Positions 24,301-35,704 of a DNA stretch of 64,000 nt are shown piece after piece. The notes beneath the pieces are model-generated. The model searched no databases. It had not been told where the DNA came from and was given only the letters and a program-made list of their open reading frames with translations. Each line of letters opens with the position of its first letter. The first letter of the stretch is position 1. Source of the DNA: Costus lasius (taxonomy: Eukaryota; Streptophyta; Magnoliopsida; Zingiberales; Costaceae); the NCBI GenBank assembly GCA_027563935.2, contig CM050449.1, positions 13,902,501 through 13,966,500 on the forward strand, read 5' to 3'. The position numbers and the translations under genes are program-made.

Positions 24301-25543
24301 CCATCTTTCTATATACAGTGAAAACCAATAAATAAAAAAAAATGCATACTAGATTGGATTCACCCCGCACTTGATGCCAAGATTAAAATTGGTAAACAAT
24401 AGAGGTTTCAATTTGTATATTGAGACAAAAAAATAAATGGCAAATACTGACACTATCCTTGCACTTGGTAGTGAAGTTTAACAATTTCATCTGAAATCTT
24501 AGAGGCACTACCTCTCTCAAATATCATCCAATAACAATTAAGCAAACTAATGTCAGAAGAACATTTCATTAATCACAAATACCTGAATAATCATTAGATA
24601 AAGAATAGATAAGTCAATACTATAAGGTGGTGCTAACCTGATCAGCAACCACCTCAACAAGCTCCAATTCATGTACATGCCATTTTCTAGCACTGTCTGA
24701 AGGAAGCATTAGAACCATTATCGCGTAGCTTTTTGCAGAAAGCTCTGGCCAATCATTTATTTGGAAATTTGAAAGATGTAGGAGTGGAACTCGGACAGCA
24801 ACAACTTCAGGTGGCACGTATCTTCCAGTTAGAGTCCTTATCTTTGCTAATGGACTTGTATGTGGAATTCTGATTGCTCGAGTACTACTGAAGACTTGAT
24901 TTACAATAGGAAGGTTGATGGAGACAACCGATCCAAGGAGCATTTGGTGATGCAATGTATGTGAAAGGTGGAGGTTCAGTCCACTTCGTGATGGCATCCA
25001 AAGTGCACATTCTGCTAGATCCAAAGTCCTCCCTAGTTCCACGAGTGTAGTCTTCAATATTGTATGTCTATCAAGTGTGCTTCTGATTTCGTGAGTAAGC
25101 ATCCTGACATGCCTCCCTGTTTCCTCTTGTGTGCGTATAATACCCATCTCTCTATCAAGTTCCTCAGCCTTATTCTTCAGAAACAACTCCCTCGTCTTAA
25201 CACTTAACAAGTCAGGAATTATGTGCACGAGCATCAACGCCGTTGCACATGATACAACAGCAGTTGAGATTTTTGCACCCGTCATCACCAATCCCACTGT
25301 GCGTGAGTGCGGGGTGAAAGTCCACAGATTTATCAAATGCGTTGCTCCACAAAGAACGATAAAGGCACCAAACTGTATCAACACCCATCGGTACGGGAAG
25401 AAGGAAGACTTCTTTACAAAATAGATGAGCTCAAGAGGAATGGAGAAATACGCTAAGGCTATAAAGAAGTCGGATATATACTGATACTTCATTAGAAGTT
25501 CATCAACGGGCCACTGTGGCTCAATGCAGTCACACCCTTCCAT
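21324..25543 (-). CDS. ERS1: Ethylene receptor, ERS1-type (subfamily I)
   Basis: Five coding exons: 25543-24638, 23441-23073, 22986-22720, 22555-22428 and 21558-21324. The phases join to 634 residues, the usual ERS1 length. The start MEGCDC supplies Cys4 and Cys6 for the dimer disulfides. Three membrane helices follow, with Asp25, Tyr32, Cys65 and His69 at the positions that bind copper and ethylene in ETR1. A GAF region comes next (about 130-300). The histidine-kinase part has MNHEMRTPM with His353, an N box around 464-478, G1 DTGSGI at 517-522 and G2 SGSGLGL near 546-552. The chain ends in RYQRSA without a receiver domain, which separates ERS from ETR. The receptor acts in the endoplasmic reticulum membrane, where it represses ethylene responses through CTR1 in air. 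An earlier ATG (15 codons upstream in the same open frame) lies at a 3' splice site, so I chose the MEGCDC start. Confidence 0.95.
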
Positions 25544-26390
25544 CTCGGAGCAACTGCAGGGCCAGAATACTACAACTACATTCTGCAACAGCGAACAAGG
25601 TAACGTAAGATCTAAATGGCAAACAAAATTAAACTCTTAAAAAGACTGACGAAAACGCATCAGTAAGCAATATTTTGGACTCAAAACAAAATCTAGATGC
25701 ATGACTAAGTACAATATCTATCTAGAAATAAATAGCGCAAAACTACTTTTTCTGAACTAAAAAAGCTCCAAAGAAGAAAAGCTTTTTATTCTTTTTTGTA
25801 AAACGTTGTAAGGAATTCGTGATTAGGCATTTTGAGTGAACTATAGATATAATCTGCGATATAAATCTACCAAATGAAGTCCAGACCTCAACTTACGGAA
25901 GAAGAGAACCCCAAAAAAAAAAGCTAGTTATGTTTCCTTGTGCTATATTGTAATACCTAAACCTAGATCGAATTTGCACCTGGTACAATATAATCGACTT
26001 GAAGAAGAATTGAGACCAACAGACCAAATCAGCCCAAAGTAATAACCAGGCAAAATAAACCCTAATAAACAAACGAATTTAAATGCAAAATACTGCAAAG
26101 GGGATTTATAAAATGATCTGATGCAACAAGAAACAGAATCAATAATAGGTAAGCCGATTGATACCTTAAGCAGCACATCAGAAAAGAACTCGGGCGACTC
26201 CGAGATTCAATCAGATCGATGCCGAAGAATAAAATAAAATTACAAGTCTCCGGAAGCTCAAGTGGGTGGAGAAACGAGGGACGGAGAAGCGGGAGATCGA
26301 ACGAAAACCAGCAGCAGCCTTTCAGAGACTCCGCCTCACCCCTTGTGATGCAGCACCCTTTTACTAGGGGGTCTGAAACCGAGACTTGAA
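25544..26390 (-). other. 5' UTR of ERS1-type gene with a 582-bp leader intron
   Basis: The minus strand shows an acceptor TGTTGCAG ending at 25583, just before the start codon region, and a donor AAG|GTATC at 26165/26164. This implies a leader intron of 26164-25583 and an upstream leader exon from about 26390. The transcription start is not placed. Leader introns are common in ethylene receptor genes of this type. Confidence 0.55.
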
Positions 26391-27251
26391 AGTTCACTAT
26401 TTTAATGATGTGATAGTTATAATTAGAACACAGCACTTCCGCATAGAAAAATTATGCGTGAGCATAAGCCCGTCGTCGGATCTTCAATCACGAATCTCGA
26501 CATACCCATCCAACCGCCAAAAGGAGCTTTACAGAAAGAAACTCTGCGGCATAGCTCACAGCAATACGCAAAGGGAATCGCAGAAAATTGCACAGCAAAC
26601 TGTTTTCGGGGAAGGAATAATTAACAAATTAACTAATTCGTCGAGGCGGTGATCGGCTTCCTTCAAGTGGGGCCCGCGCTCGCTCTGGTACGAGAGGCGT
26701 CTGATTTCCTTCCGTGTAAAATCGAACGGTCGATGTACCGTTCCGCATAGGAACTTGCTGTTGCTACACTGACGCCGGGGAGTGGGAGAGTCGCGTCGAA
26801 TGGGCTAGTGCGGCTTGCGGAATAACTCCCGGTGCGCTTACCTCCGATTCTGTTTTTCCTATTTTTCTTGAAAAAAAATGTCCAATTTCGGCTGGGTTTG
26901 CTGCCGTCAAAATCATTCGCGTCCCGTGCAAGCTAAGTGCAAAATGTGGCAAGATTTCGCAAACCCATTGGCGGTGGTTAGCCGGGAGTAATGTGAGTGT
27001 CGGACGCGGGCAGGCCGGATGCAATGTACCGTTGACCGCCACCTCACCTTGAATCTGATGGCAACGGACGATATTTCTGTTTCTTTTCGTGCGTCCGAAA
27101 GGGCAGCGAAATAAATATCCTAGTCAAAATTAGATTTCAAATAAAATTCCTCATTTGGTCCATCACAAAATGTCGTGTTCAGGTGTTCCTCATTTGGCTA
27201 CGTGAGGAAGAGGTAAATTGAATGCGGTTTGGCCCCATTTTGGATTGGATT
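26391..27251. other. Intergenic, upstream of the ERS1-type gene
   Basis: This is probably the promoter region of the receptor gene. Short ORFs at 26386-26652 (+) and 26764-27042 (-) have no domain. No repeat boundary was found. Confidence 0.4.
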
Positions 27252-27792
27252 ATTAAAATCAGGTGTGCAAAAAAATCAGCTAAATCATTGAATCGTAGTT
27301 AATTGGTCGAATCGAATCAATCTGGCGATTAACCGAATCGATGGTTCTTTGATCGATCAATTTTTTTCCAAATATAATGGTTCATGATTCGGGACTTTGC
27401 CGAACCGCGGTTAATCGAACCGAACCGTATATATAATATTTATTTATATATATAAATAAAATATTTTATATACGGTTAACCGTCGAAAATCAATACTTAA
27501 CCCCCGAAAATCAACGATTAACCATCATAAACTAACGGTTAACCGAGAATATTTATATTTTTTATCTTAAATTATTATATAATTTTAAATATTTTTTTAA
27601 AAAATAAATAATACGATTAACCGAATTAAAAAATCGATTATCCATTAATCGGTTAACTAGTCAACGATTTGGGAACAGTTTTCAAATTTTTTAAACCGTT
27701 CGATTGGGGTAAAAAAATTACTGCACACACCCCTAATTTTTAAACCGTTCGATTGGGGTAAAAAAATTACTGCACACACCCCTAATTAAAAC
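27252..27792. mobile_element. hAT-like non-autonomous element with duplicated end
   Basis: The element is 27260-27784 (525 bp). The left end reads CAGGTGTGCA, and the right end reads TGCACACACCCCTA. The reverse complement of the right end, TAGGGGTGTGTGCA, matches the common hAT MITE end. Flanks are ATTAAAAT (27252-27259) and ATTAAAAC (27785-27792), an 8-bp duplication with one mismatch. The interior is AT-rich with repeated GGTTAACCG-type blocks. The last 49 bp are tandemly duplicated (27687-27735 and 27736-27784). Confidence 0.75.
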
Positions 27793-27879
27793 GGTTCGGA
27801 TTTCATTAATGGTAGCTGACGCGGATACCCGATAGCTGACAACGATTCTTCCGAGACATAGAACATATGGATAGTAAAA

Positions 27880-28165
27880 TTACACCGATTCCTTGCCTTT
27901 TGTGGCTTCATATTCTTCTTCATGAGTGCTCGCCCTTTTCAGCATGAATTTGTAGTAGACATACTGTGTGACGATCTGACACAGAAACTAGTTAAGTTAC
28001 AGAACAAAGTGCTTATCGACTCAAAAATCTTTAAATTAAGGATACAAATAAATCAAGGAGCACGCAAACTATTGCATCCAGCAACCAAGGTGCATTAGCT
28101 TTCATCATTTCCCACTCAGCACTCCTCGACAATATACTGCATACAAAATTTAGTTATTATAAGAA

Positions 28166-28217
<52 letters not shown>

Positions 28218-29782
28218 GAAAAGAGACCTTGCGACATAAGTCGCATTTGCTATAAGTGCAAACATGAACATCAGAGGATTTAATCCCTGCAAAATACATA
28301 TATACATTGTAAATATTTAGATAAAACTTTTGAATTTTTATAATCATAGGTAAACATATGTTCAAAAACTGAAGATTGATGGATGTGTTACCTCTACACT
28401 TGCACGCTTAATCTGTTTGAAAACAGAATGATTCAGAATAAGAATTGACATGATTAACGTGCATGTAATTAGATCTAAGGAATTGCTCACGTACGTTCAG
28501 AAAGATCTGAGGCAGGCGACTTCCCATGTAAATGGCAGCCATAATCCACCCTAGCAGCTGCCCATAAGCATTTGCTTGCGGACGATTTATGCCTCTTTTC
28601 TGCAGATGGAGTCACAGTTTATTGTATGAGCGTAAATATTTTAGTTAATTTTGTGTTACCAATGAGAACCTGCATTCTTTCTCTTGCTGAGCCTGTGCTC
28701 GCTTCCACTGAAGCTTTTGCTTGAAATGGCAGACAGACTGAGCCTGCCACAAAAGTTCCATATCTGATTGTTCTGGGTGGAGATTTTTGCTTTGGGGCGC
28801 CGTCCTCATCTGAACCAGACGATTCCATGTAACTCGGGGCCGATGGGCCGCTTCGAGATTGTCCAAGATATGACGGCCGATACGACGGCGTCCCACTTCT
28901 GGCCAATGGCCTCGTCGACCTACAGACGACAAATTAGTAACACTCTATATATACTGTATAGAGAAGGAACACATACGTATAGTATAAATCCGCAGTATTG
29001 GGTGTTGGTACGGGTTGGCTGGAAACTTTGCCGTTTGGGTCCAATGGTTTGCAGGTGTCCTCTTCATGAACCTGATGGTTTTTTTTTTTTCCAAGTATAT
29101 TTTTTATAACAAATTAAAAAGAAAAAGATTAATTAATGGGTTGATAATTTATTTGTGTTTGAGTTCCAACCAAACATTTGGTCTTCAGCCATCTGAGCCA
29201 GTAGCCATAGTACAGTGTCTGCAGCACCAACACAAGTGTTGTCGCCGTATACAACTACATTGATTAATCTCGAGAGAGTTAAAGGTCAATTTTGCAATAC
29301 ATAAACGCAAGGAGATTTCATACCAGTGCTGTATAGAATTGGGTTGGCAGCTGCAAGAAGAAGGTATGATTAGTCAGATGCAAAACTGGCAGAACATGAA
29401 GTAATTAGAGTACTGCAAAGCTCACAGTCACTGGCTCAACAAGGCAGCCCGCCAAGTTAAATATGTCACTGCATGCATGAAGAGCGAGCTAGTCATTACA
29501 AGTAGATAAGACTATTCAGAGAGATGAAATGAGGTTAACTAATGAAGCACACACGCACCCAGCAGCCCAAGTGAGGAGGAAGGCGAGGGAGACGCCATGG
29601 CCGGACTTGTTCCGGAAGTTGGTGATGATTTGTGGAACCTGTGCAAAGCCCCAGCACAAGAGGCTGACCATGCCGAGGCTAAATGATATCTCGCTACTCA
29701 GATTGCACACGCAGTCGTTGAAGTAGCTCTGAATCCATCCTACGCATGCCTTCTCCTCGCAGGAGTAGTACTTGAACGCCAT
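27880..29782 (-). CDS. PQ-loop repeat transporter (YPQ/PQLC2-like)
   Basis: Eleven coding exons: 29782-29559, 29468-29426, 29350-29324, 29254-29171, 29071-28977, 28919-28670, 28599-28495, 28412-28392, 28286-28228, 28136-28046 and 27975-27880. The phases join to 364 residues. Two PQ-loop repeats are visible. The first is CWGFAQVPQIITNFRNKSG (about 41-59), followed by the segment GDIFNLAGCLVEPVTLPTQF. The second is MGSRLPQIFLNIKRASVEGL. Together they give about seven membrane helices. A Ser/Pro-rich soluble linker sits between them. The C-terminus is charged (EEEYEATKGKE). Related yeast YPQ and animal PQLC2 proteins move cationic amino acids across the vacuole or lysosome membrane. A tonoplast role is inferred, and the substrate is unknown. 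The exon 4 donor (TTTG|GTTGG) is weak, but it gives the only in-phase join I found. Confidence 0.88.
28165..28211. repeat. (TA)n microsatellite in an intron
   Basis: An almost pure TA/CATA dinucleotide tract in the intron between exons 9 and 10 of the PQ-loop gene. Confidence 0.9.
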
Positions 29783-29837
29783 CTCTGATCTCTCTCACAC
29801 ACACACTCTGCACATGCCTTGAAGTAGCTCTGGTCAG

Positions 29838-29845
29838 GTTTTATA
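29838..29845 (-). promoter_or_regulatory. Possible TATA box of the PQ-loop gene
   Basis: The minus strand reads TATAAAAC, about 56 bases upstream of the start codon at 29782. This implies a short 5' leader. Confidence 0.5.
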
Positions 29846-30595
29846 ATTTTGGCGCTGGAGCAATCAGTAAAGGTAGTAACGGAGGAGATGATGCTATAAA
29901 AGAAGAGTGGGCAAGAAACATGAATATATCGTTCCTTCTTTATATCGTGTTTCTTTTTACTCAGATGCCTTTATTTAGTCTAACTTATCTATTGAATCGA
30001 CCGAAACTTTCCAAGTACATGGCATGACAGGTAGCTAACACTGAAGGGCAGTAGCAAGGGCACTGGATAATGAAATCTATCAAATTAAGGAGCTTGAGCA
30101 AACATAGAATCTATCGAATTAGTTGGATAATTGTCCGCATGAAACACACGAGCGGATTTCGAGGGGATCTAACCTTTTTTTGTCAAGTAGATTCTTCCGA
30201 ACAGCACTACACATATCCAAGATAAACATACAGATACAAGATGACGCACGTGCGACGGCTCCTGCCTGTCGAATACATGCGTATAGACGGTCATGGTCTA
30301 GAGTATAATTTATGCGAAGATGATTCTTCAACAAATTTTATAAACAGAATATGAAGGACATAGGATCCGTTAAATCAAAATAGGTAACGGAATGCAAAAT
30401 AGTATGTGCAGGAAGAGATAAGGACGAGAGAGGACGTGTCGCCGTGTCAGCGGTCTGGAAATGTACGGTTCGCCGGGCGTGAACCTGGATCATATTCTCG
30501 TCCGCCTTCGTCCCACTACCGGATTCAATGAACCCAAAATTTTGTTCCTACAGTCATAATCATTATATTTCCGAGGACCAAGTTATATACACAAA
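29846..30595. other. Intergenic, between the PQ-loop gene and tRNA-Asp
   Basis: Nothing supported beyond the presumed upstream region of the PQ-loop gene. The small opposite ORFs at 30119-30334 and 30123-30308 are mirror frames without a domain. Confidence 0.4.
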
Positions 30596-30667
30596 GTCGT
30601 TGTAGTATAGTGGTCAGTATTTCCGCCTGTCACGCGGACGACCCGGGTTCGATCCCCGGCAACGGCG
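30596..30667 (+). tRNA. tRNA-Asp (anticodon GTC)
   Basis: A 72-nt gene with all stems intact. The acceptor is GTCGTTG with CAACGGC (one G-T wobble), the anticodon stem is TCCGC with GCGGA around loop CTGTCAC, and the T arm is CCGGG-TTCGATC-CCCGG. The discriminator is G. The plant consensus, as I remember it, has CCCGC/GCGGG in the anticodon stem. Here the first pair is T-A, a compensated change that argues for function. A T5 run at about 30672 is a suitable Pol III stop. Confidence 0.95.
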
Positions 30668-30671
30668 ATTC

Positions 30672-30676
30672 GTTTT
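30672..30676 (+). terminator. Pol III T-run terminator after tRNA-Asp
   Basis: TTTTT lies a few bases after the mature 3' end, as expected for Pol III genes. Confidence 0.6.
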
Positions 30677-30733
30677 TGTTTTGTAAATATTCATATTGAG
30701 TATTTTAAATGTGAGAACAAAATAAATTAAAAT

Positions 30734-30806
30734 CCTTTTAGTAGTATGGTGGTTAGTAATTTCGTCTCTCAGGAGATTGACCCGGGTTCGATCCCGATGA
30801 ACTGCG
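30734..30806 (+). pseudogene. Decayed tRNA-Asp copy
   Basis: The segment aligns along its length with the adjacent tRNA-Asp (AGTAGTATGGTGGTTAGTA, then GACCCGGGTTCGATCC). The acceptor and anticodon stems no longer pair, and the T stem is broken (CCGGG against CCGAT). It lies about 70 bases downstream in the same direction, so a local duplication is likely. Confidence 0.7.
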
Positions 30807-33800
30807 TTAATAGTAAAAATTTTAACGCAGGAATTTTTTCACAATGCTTTTAACAAAGGCCTTGAAAAAGTTGCAAGCCCACTACATATTTGGAAAGCCC
30901 AAGAAATAGGCGTTTAGATATCCAGCGAACAACGCTCACTATTTACGATTTGTTTGAATGTGTTTATTCGATCTGCTCTTTGTCGAATTATTTTTTAACC
31001 TATGAATTTGTATCCATATTTTATTTAATGGAATTTCACAAAATAGCATTTTTTTTATTAAGAATAAACTTTTTCGTGATTCATTTACCAAATTTTTTTG
31101 AACTAAAATTTAATGAACCGATTTAAAAATTACCAAACTGTATGTAAATATAATATTGATAAATTATCAAAATTTTCAATTTTAACCATCTAGTTTTATA
31201 TTATTAAAAATAATGTCTCATTATTGAAACCAATAATAAGATTTATTGAATTTATTAAATTTACCAAATAAAACATTGATATTATTACATTTTATATATT
31301 GTTTTGGAAATTTTAGTAACTTACTTAACTAAGAAAACCAAATATGAAATATCAAAAAATATTACTGTTACCGAAATTACTGAACTATAAATCTACCCCT
31401 TTTAGTAAATTTTTTGTTATTTGATTTTTAATAATCAGTTCAGTAAATTTTCACGGTTTATTAATTTAATGATTATCGATTATGATAATTCCCTAGTTCC
31501 ATAGAAACGTCGTTCTCATACTAAAACATTTGAATCAAAATAGGTAGACTAAAATGCATTGAAATTTGTGAATCAAAATAGTAAGACTAATATGCAAATA
31601 TGTCGCGTTAGAATAACAAAAGAATAAGATTCTCGACGGTGTAGGTAGATGCCGCTGTCGGTGCCGCCTTGATCATCTCAACTGCCCAAGACTTTGACCA
31701 TGGGAATGGAAATTTACCACAATATAAAATAAAAAGTCAACCACAAAATCGAAGACAAAGGGGGATTTATTTAATGTGCTCCGATCGACGGATCCACGCT
31801 TTTAATGTCAAAAAGGTTTGGGCGATGCTAGCAATGAACCGATATTTCGGTGGTTAATGGCTCCAGATTTTTTGGTGGGGTAAATTAAGTAGAATAATTT
31901 TAAAAATGATGGGTATGGTGATGCAGTTCAATTTGTTCTCCATGGCGACAAGTCCAGAAAAAGGAGCAAGTTCATCGGAATCCATGGTCTACAAGCAGCT
32001 GCGTCAGAGCGAGAAATACAAAGCCTGCCGCAGGACTGATGCGAACAACACGATGATGCATGGATCGATGGGGTCAATCTTTGCATCCACTCTACCATGG
32101 AGGAGGAAACGGACGAACCACCACTGCCCGAGAGCTCGCATTGTGTCAGTGGCCGTCGTTGTCGCCGCTTTAACGGCGGTGGGGACGCCGGACCACCTCC
32201 ATTCCAATCATCCTCTCCTCCCTCCCCCCCCCCCCCCCCCCCAATACTAGTTCGCTCTCTCGCTCGCCGGGGACCAGCAGCCTGATACCCTCACACCACT
32301 CCTTCTCACAGCTAGCGCACGTAGCCGTCACCTGAGCGCCACCGATCCAAAGCCGGACGGCAGCGCAAGGCTGCGCCACGTCTGCCGTCCGCGGTCGTCC
32401 ACAGGAGAGGGCGGGCGCGTGGGCCGCGACGGCGACCGGGCAGCCGCGCAGCGTGGCGCTGGGCCCGCCCCTGTCGGCGGTGTGGACCGCGTCGGAGTGG
32501 CGCCAGCTTTAATAATTCCGCGAGTGTCTTTATCAATCCGGCCGACGCCTGAAAGGGATCCGGCCTGTCCTTGCTTGTTTTCTCTGATTCCTTGATGCAG
32601 AGGAATGAAAGAGACGATGTGAATTGTGCCGGGTGGTTATGTTACTACTGGAATGATGGTGCGGTAGATTGCGGGGGCCATCGGCCATCGCCCATTGCCA
32701 TGCCAGACGGTGCAAGCTGTTGCAGGAGATTTTTGGTGCCATTTTAAGGTACTCGCCTCTGTAGAGAAAGTGACTAACTAGCCAGCATGTTGGCTCCCTG
32801 CGAATAGTAAATCGATTGCAAATCGGGAAAGCAGCGGAGCATGTGAAAATTAATTTACATATATAAGAAAAATATTTTAAACCATAATAATGTACGATGC
32901 ATCATTCATTATTTATGCGACCACGAGTCCAGCTTGCATTATTTATGCGGGCACCACTTGGGTTGGTAGAACCGAGTCCACATTAATTAATTATATCGGT
33001 GTTACTGTAATTACAATTACTTTTTTAGGTAATTAATTATGTAAAACTCATTTTAATTATCTTGTTGAGTTTTCTGAAAATTAAGGATTTATTTACTTAG
33101 ACGAAATTCATAGAAAAAAAAAAGAAAAACAGAATAAATCTAGTAGTAAATTGGACTAGATTCATTTTATTTTTTTTTTCTCTTAAATTTCGTCCAAAAA
33201 AACAAAGCTAAAAATTAAGTATAAGTTAGGTAGAAACGAATTCTAGATCAAGTAGGAACCTTCCCCGACACAAGCGGATCTTGCCCACTGTGATGGATGC
33301 AACATCCAAACCCGATAGAAAAAAAAAAAACTTTGAAGGGTCAGTCAATAGCTTGGAATCAATCGCAACCCATTGATGTGACATGATTAGCACCTCAGAA
33401 ACCAAATTATTTGTTTTTTTAAAAAAAACAAAAATAAATCAACGAACATTGTTTATTCGTTGAACAACAATAAAAGCCCAAGGATTTGGTGAGAGCACGG
33501 CGCCACCAGTCGTGGAAACTATAACTAAAATCAAAATATTGTGTTAGACAAAGCAGTGTAGGTCGCATCAATCTACATATGTATATTTTAAAATATTATG
33601 ATTATGTTCGATAGAACGAAATTCATGATAGAAAAGAAAAAAAATACAATAAATTTAAATAAAAAATCATCTAAATTCATTATATTTTCTTTTCATTTCA
33701 TCATGATTCCATCCCACCAAATATAACAAAGGAAAAAAATCAAAGGACATGTGGCGTAGACACGATCAATTCCCCACACGTCGACACCAAATAAATTTGA

Positions 33801-34740
33801 AATCCAGGGAGACGTTGAAACGGAGGAATTGGGGAGGTCAACGGGCGGGCGAATGTTTCCAAAAACGTGACTAGTTGTAACCGGCATAGGATCCGAGGTG
33901 GCGCCTCATCGAATCTTGCATTCAACGGCCTTCAGTCCGCAGAGAAGGCAGCAGCGCTGTGATGTAATAATAAAAGCCTGCAGAATGAGAGGAAAGGACG
34001 CAGACCGGTGAGAGAACGACGAGTACGGCCTTCTTTCGCAGACAATACTGATTGCACTGACGAATGATGATGATGACGATGATATGACCTTTGTCTTTCC
34101 GGTGCACAGCAACCTGCGCTTGCGTCGAGAAATCCTGCGGGCTGCCGGCTGCGGCCGAGGAAGCAACAGGGATCCGATTATTAGCGAGCGATCAGCTGCA
34201 GTTGAACTCGTACGATTAATAGTAAAATGTTACTAAAAGTATAGGGATTCATACACTGGTCGTCGTCCGGTTGGGAACTGCGCATGAAATTCCACTGCCC
34301 GCTGTTTGGGGTCCGCTCCTGCACCAGTATTATTAGTTGAATACTTGAAATATCACTTTTATTTTATTATTGAGGTCCCGGAAAAACCAAGCATGTATGT
34401 TGCACGTGATTGCAGAGGTGCCGAGATTGTGACGTGATGTTGATGCAAGTTGGTGCTTAATTTGCTAGTGCGCTATTATTATATATGGTCCTCACTTGAA
34501 TACTTACCTCTACATTAGATTATTATTATTTATTAGTAACAATAATAATAGTAAATAGTTCTTGTGACGTCAGCTCCAAAAGTGATTTCTTGAGAGCACC
34601 TAATTAATAATTATCTTTTATTAAATTCACCTAATTAATAATTATCTTTTATTTATTTATTTAATAATTAACTTTTTTACTTTTCTTTTCAGCAGGATGA
34701 GGGGCGTGGGGTGACGGGGGAATGAGGTGATCAAAATGGA
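30807..34740. other. Long intergenic region without a recognised gene
   Basis: 30900-31620 is very AT-rich and empty. A GC-rich patch at 32040-32520 has overlapping ORFs on both strands and a C17 run at about 32226-32242, but no frame carries a domain. 32780-33700 is AT-rich with short A and T runs. 33690-34170 gives only small mirror ORFs. No transposon ends were identified. Confidence 0.45.
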
Positions 34741-35694
34741 GTTGGTATCGAGTCTAGATCGCTAGGAGCAAATAATTGAAGCAGAAACTAATGTTGTTGG
34801 GGATCAGCACACGGTAAGCATACCGGACAAAAGTACAACTATATCTGCCGTTACACATTTCCGGGACCACCTCAGGATCAGCCGTCCGATGCCGATCCGA
34901 CGGCGACGACTCAATCCGATATGTGATGAATCGTCTAATTAGGGCATAAATCGGAGGCCCCCGTTAATGGCAGCGGTTTGAGGCACCACGATGCAACCTT
35001 ATCTGCTGCTTCTTTGAGCTGGGCCTCAATTGCACGAGGGGAAATGACACGATTGCCCTCTCAAGTCAACGGCTGTCCGACGCACTGCAAGGAGGTCAAT
35101 TGCAGGAGTCTGGGCACAAATTTAAGCAGGCGCAGGCTTCATAGATTTAACAAAGGATCTAGAAATCCACCATGGCAATTTAATCTTTATAGGGTGAGAT
35201 ATGAAACAAGTGGTCGTTTGCTATTTGGAGTGGGAGTCAATTTGGAGAAAAAGAAATATAGAAAGGCGGGGGCATGTCGAAAGGAGAGAGAGGAAGAGTA
35301 ACAGCGTACTCTTCTCTTTTGCCTGTCTGCTATCAGCCACCATTATTTTGCTTCTTTTCTTTCCTTCTCTTCTCCCCCTTCATTTCTGTAACGCTCTCCT
35401 CTTCCCTTTCAGAAGGCGATTGTAGAAGATCGAGTTGACAGCACAAGGAGCAAGGCGGAGAAGGAAAATAGAGGAAAAGACAGGAGATAGAGATTGAAGA
35501 AGAAAAAAGCTAGCTTTATCTGTCTCGCGAGCAAATCTGAGGTGCAGGAAATCACCGCCATGGTGTAAATTTCCTGATTTCTTTCTTGTGTTGGTGGCTA
35601 ATTAGCGTTTATATGTGCAGCTGTTTAGCTTGCGCAGCGCGATTTGGCCCGGCTCCGGCGCCAAGATGAAGCCGACTAAGCAAGCGAGGGAGGC
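34741..35694 (+). other. Upstream and 5' leader region of the BEL1-like gene
   Basis: Purine-rich leader-like sequence (GAGAGAGGAAGAG and AAGACAGGAGATAG) precedes the start codon. It contains a short upstream ORF, listed separately. A leader intron is possible (GT at 35567-35610), but I could not fix it. Confidence 0.4.
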
Positions 35695-35704
35695 ATGGGA
35701 ATAG
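35666..35704 (+). promoter_or_regulatory. Short upstream ORF overlapping the BEL1-like start codon
   Basis: ATG at 35666 opens a 12-codon frame ([12 protein letters not shown]) that stops with TAG at 35702-35704. It therefore overlaps the main start codon at 35695 in a different frame. A ribosome that translates it would pass the main start. Whether the mRNA includes it depends on the unknown transcription start. Confidence 0.5.

Noticed and set aside
25541..25588. Earlier ATG-like start of the ethylene receptor (15 extra residues)
   Set aside because: The extra codons begin at a 3' splice site and are not part of known receptors. MEGCDC puts Cys65, His69 and His353 at the expected numbers.
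32040..32520. Gene in a GC-rich patch with several ORFs
   Set aside because: Opposite-strand frames mirror each other around a C17 run. No domain or splice pattern was found.
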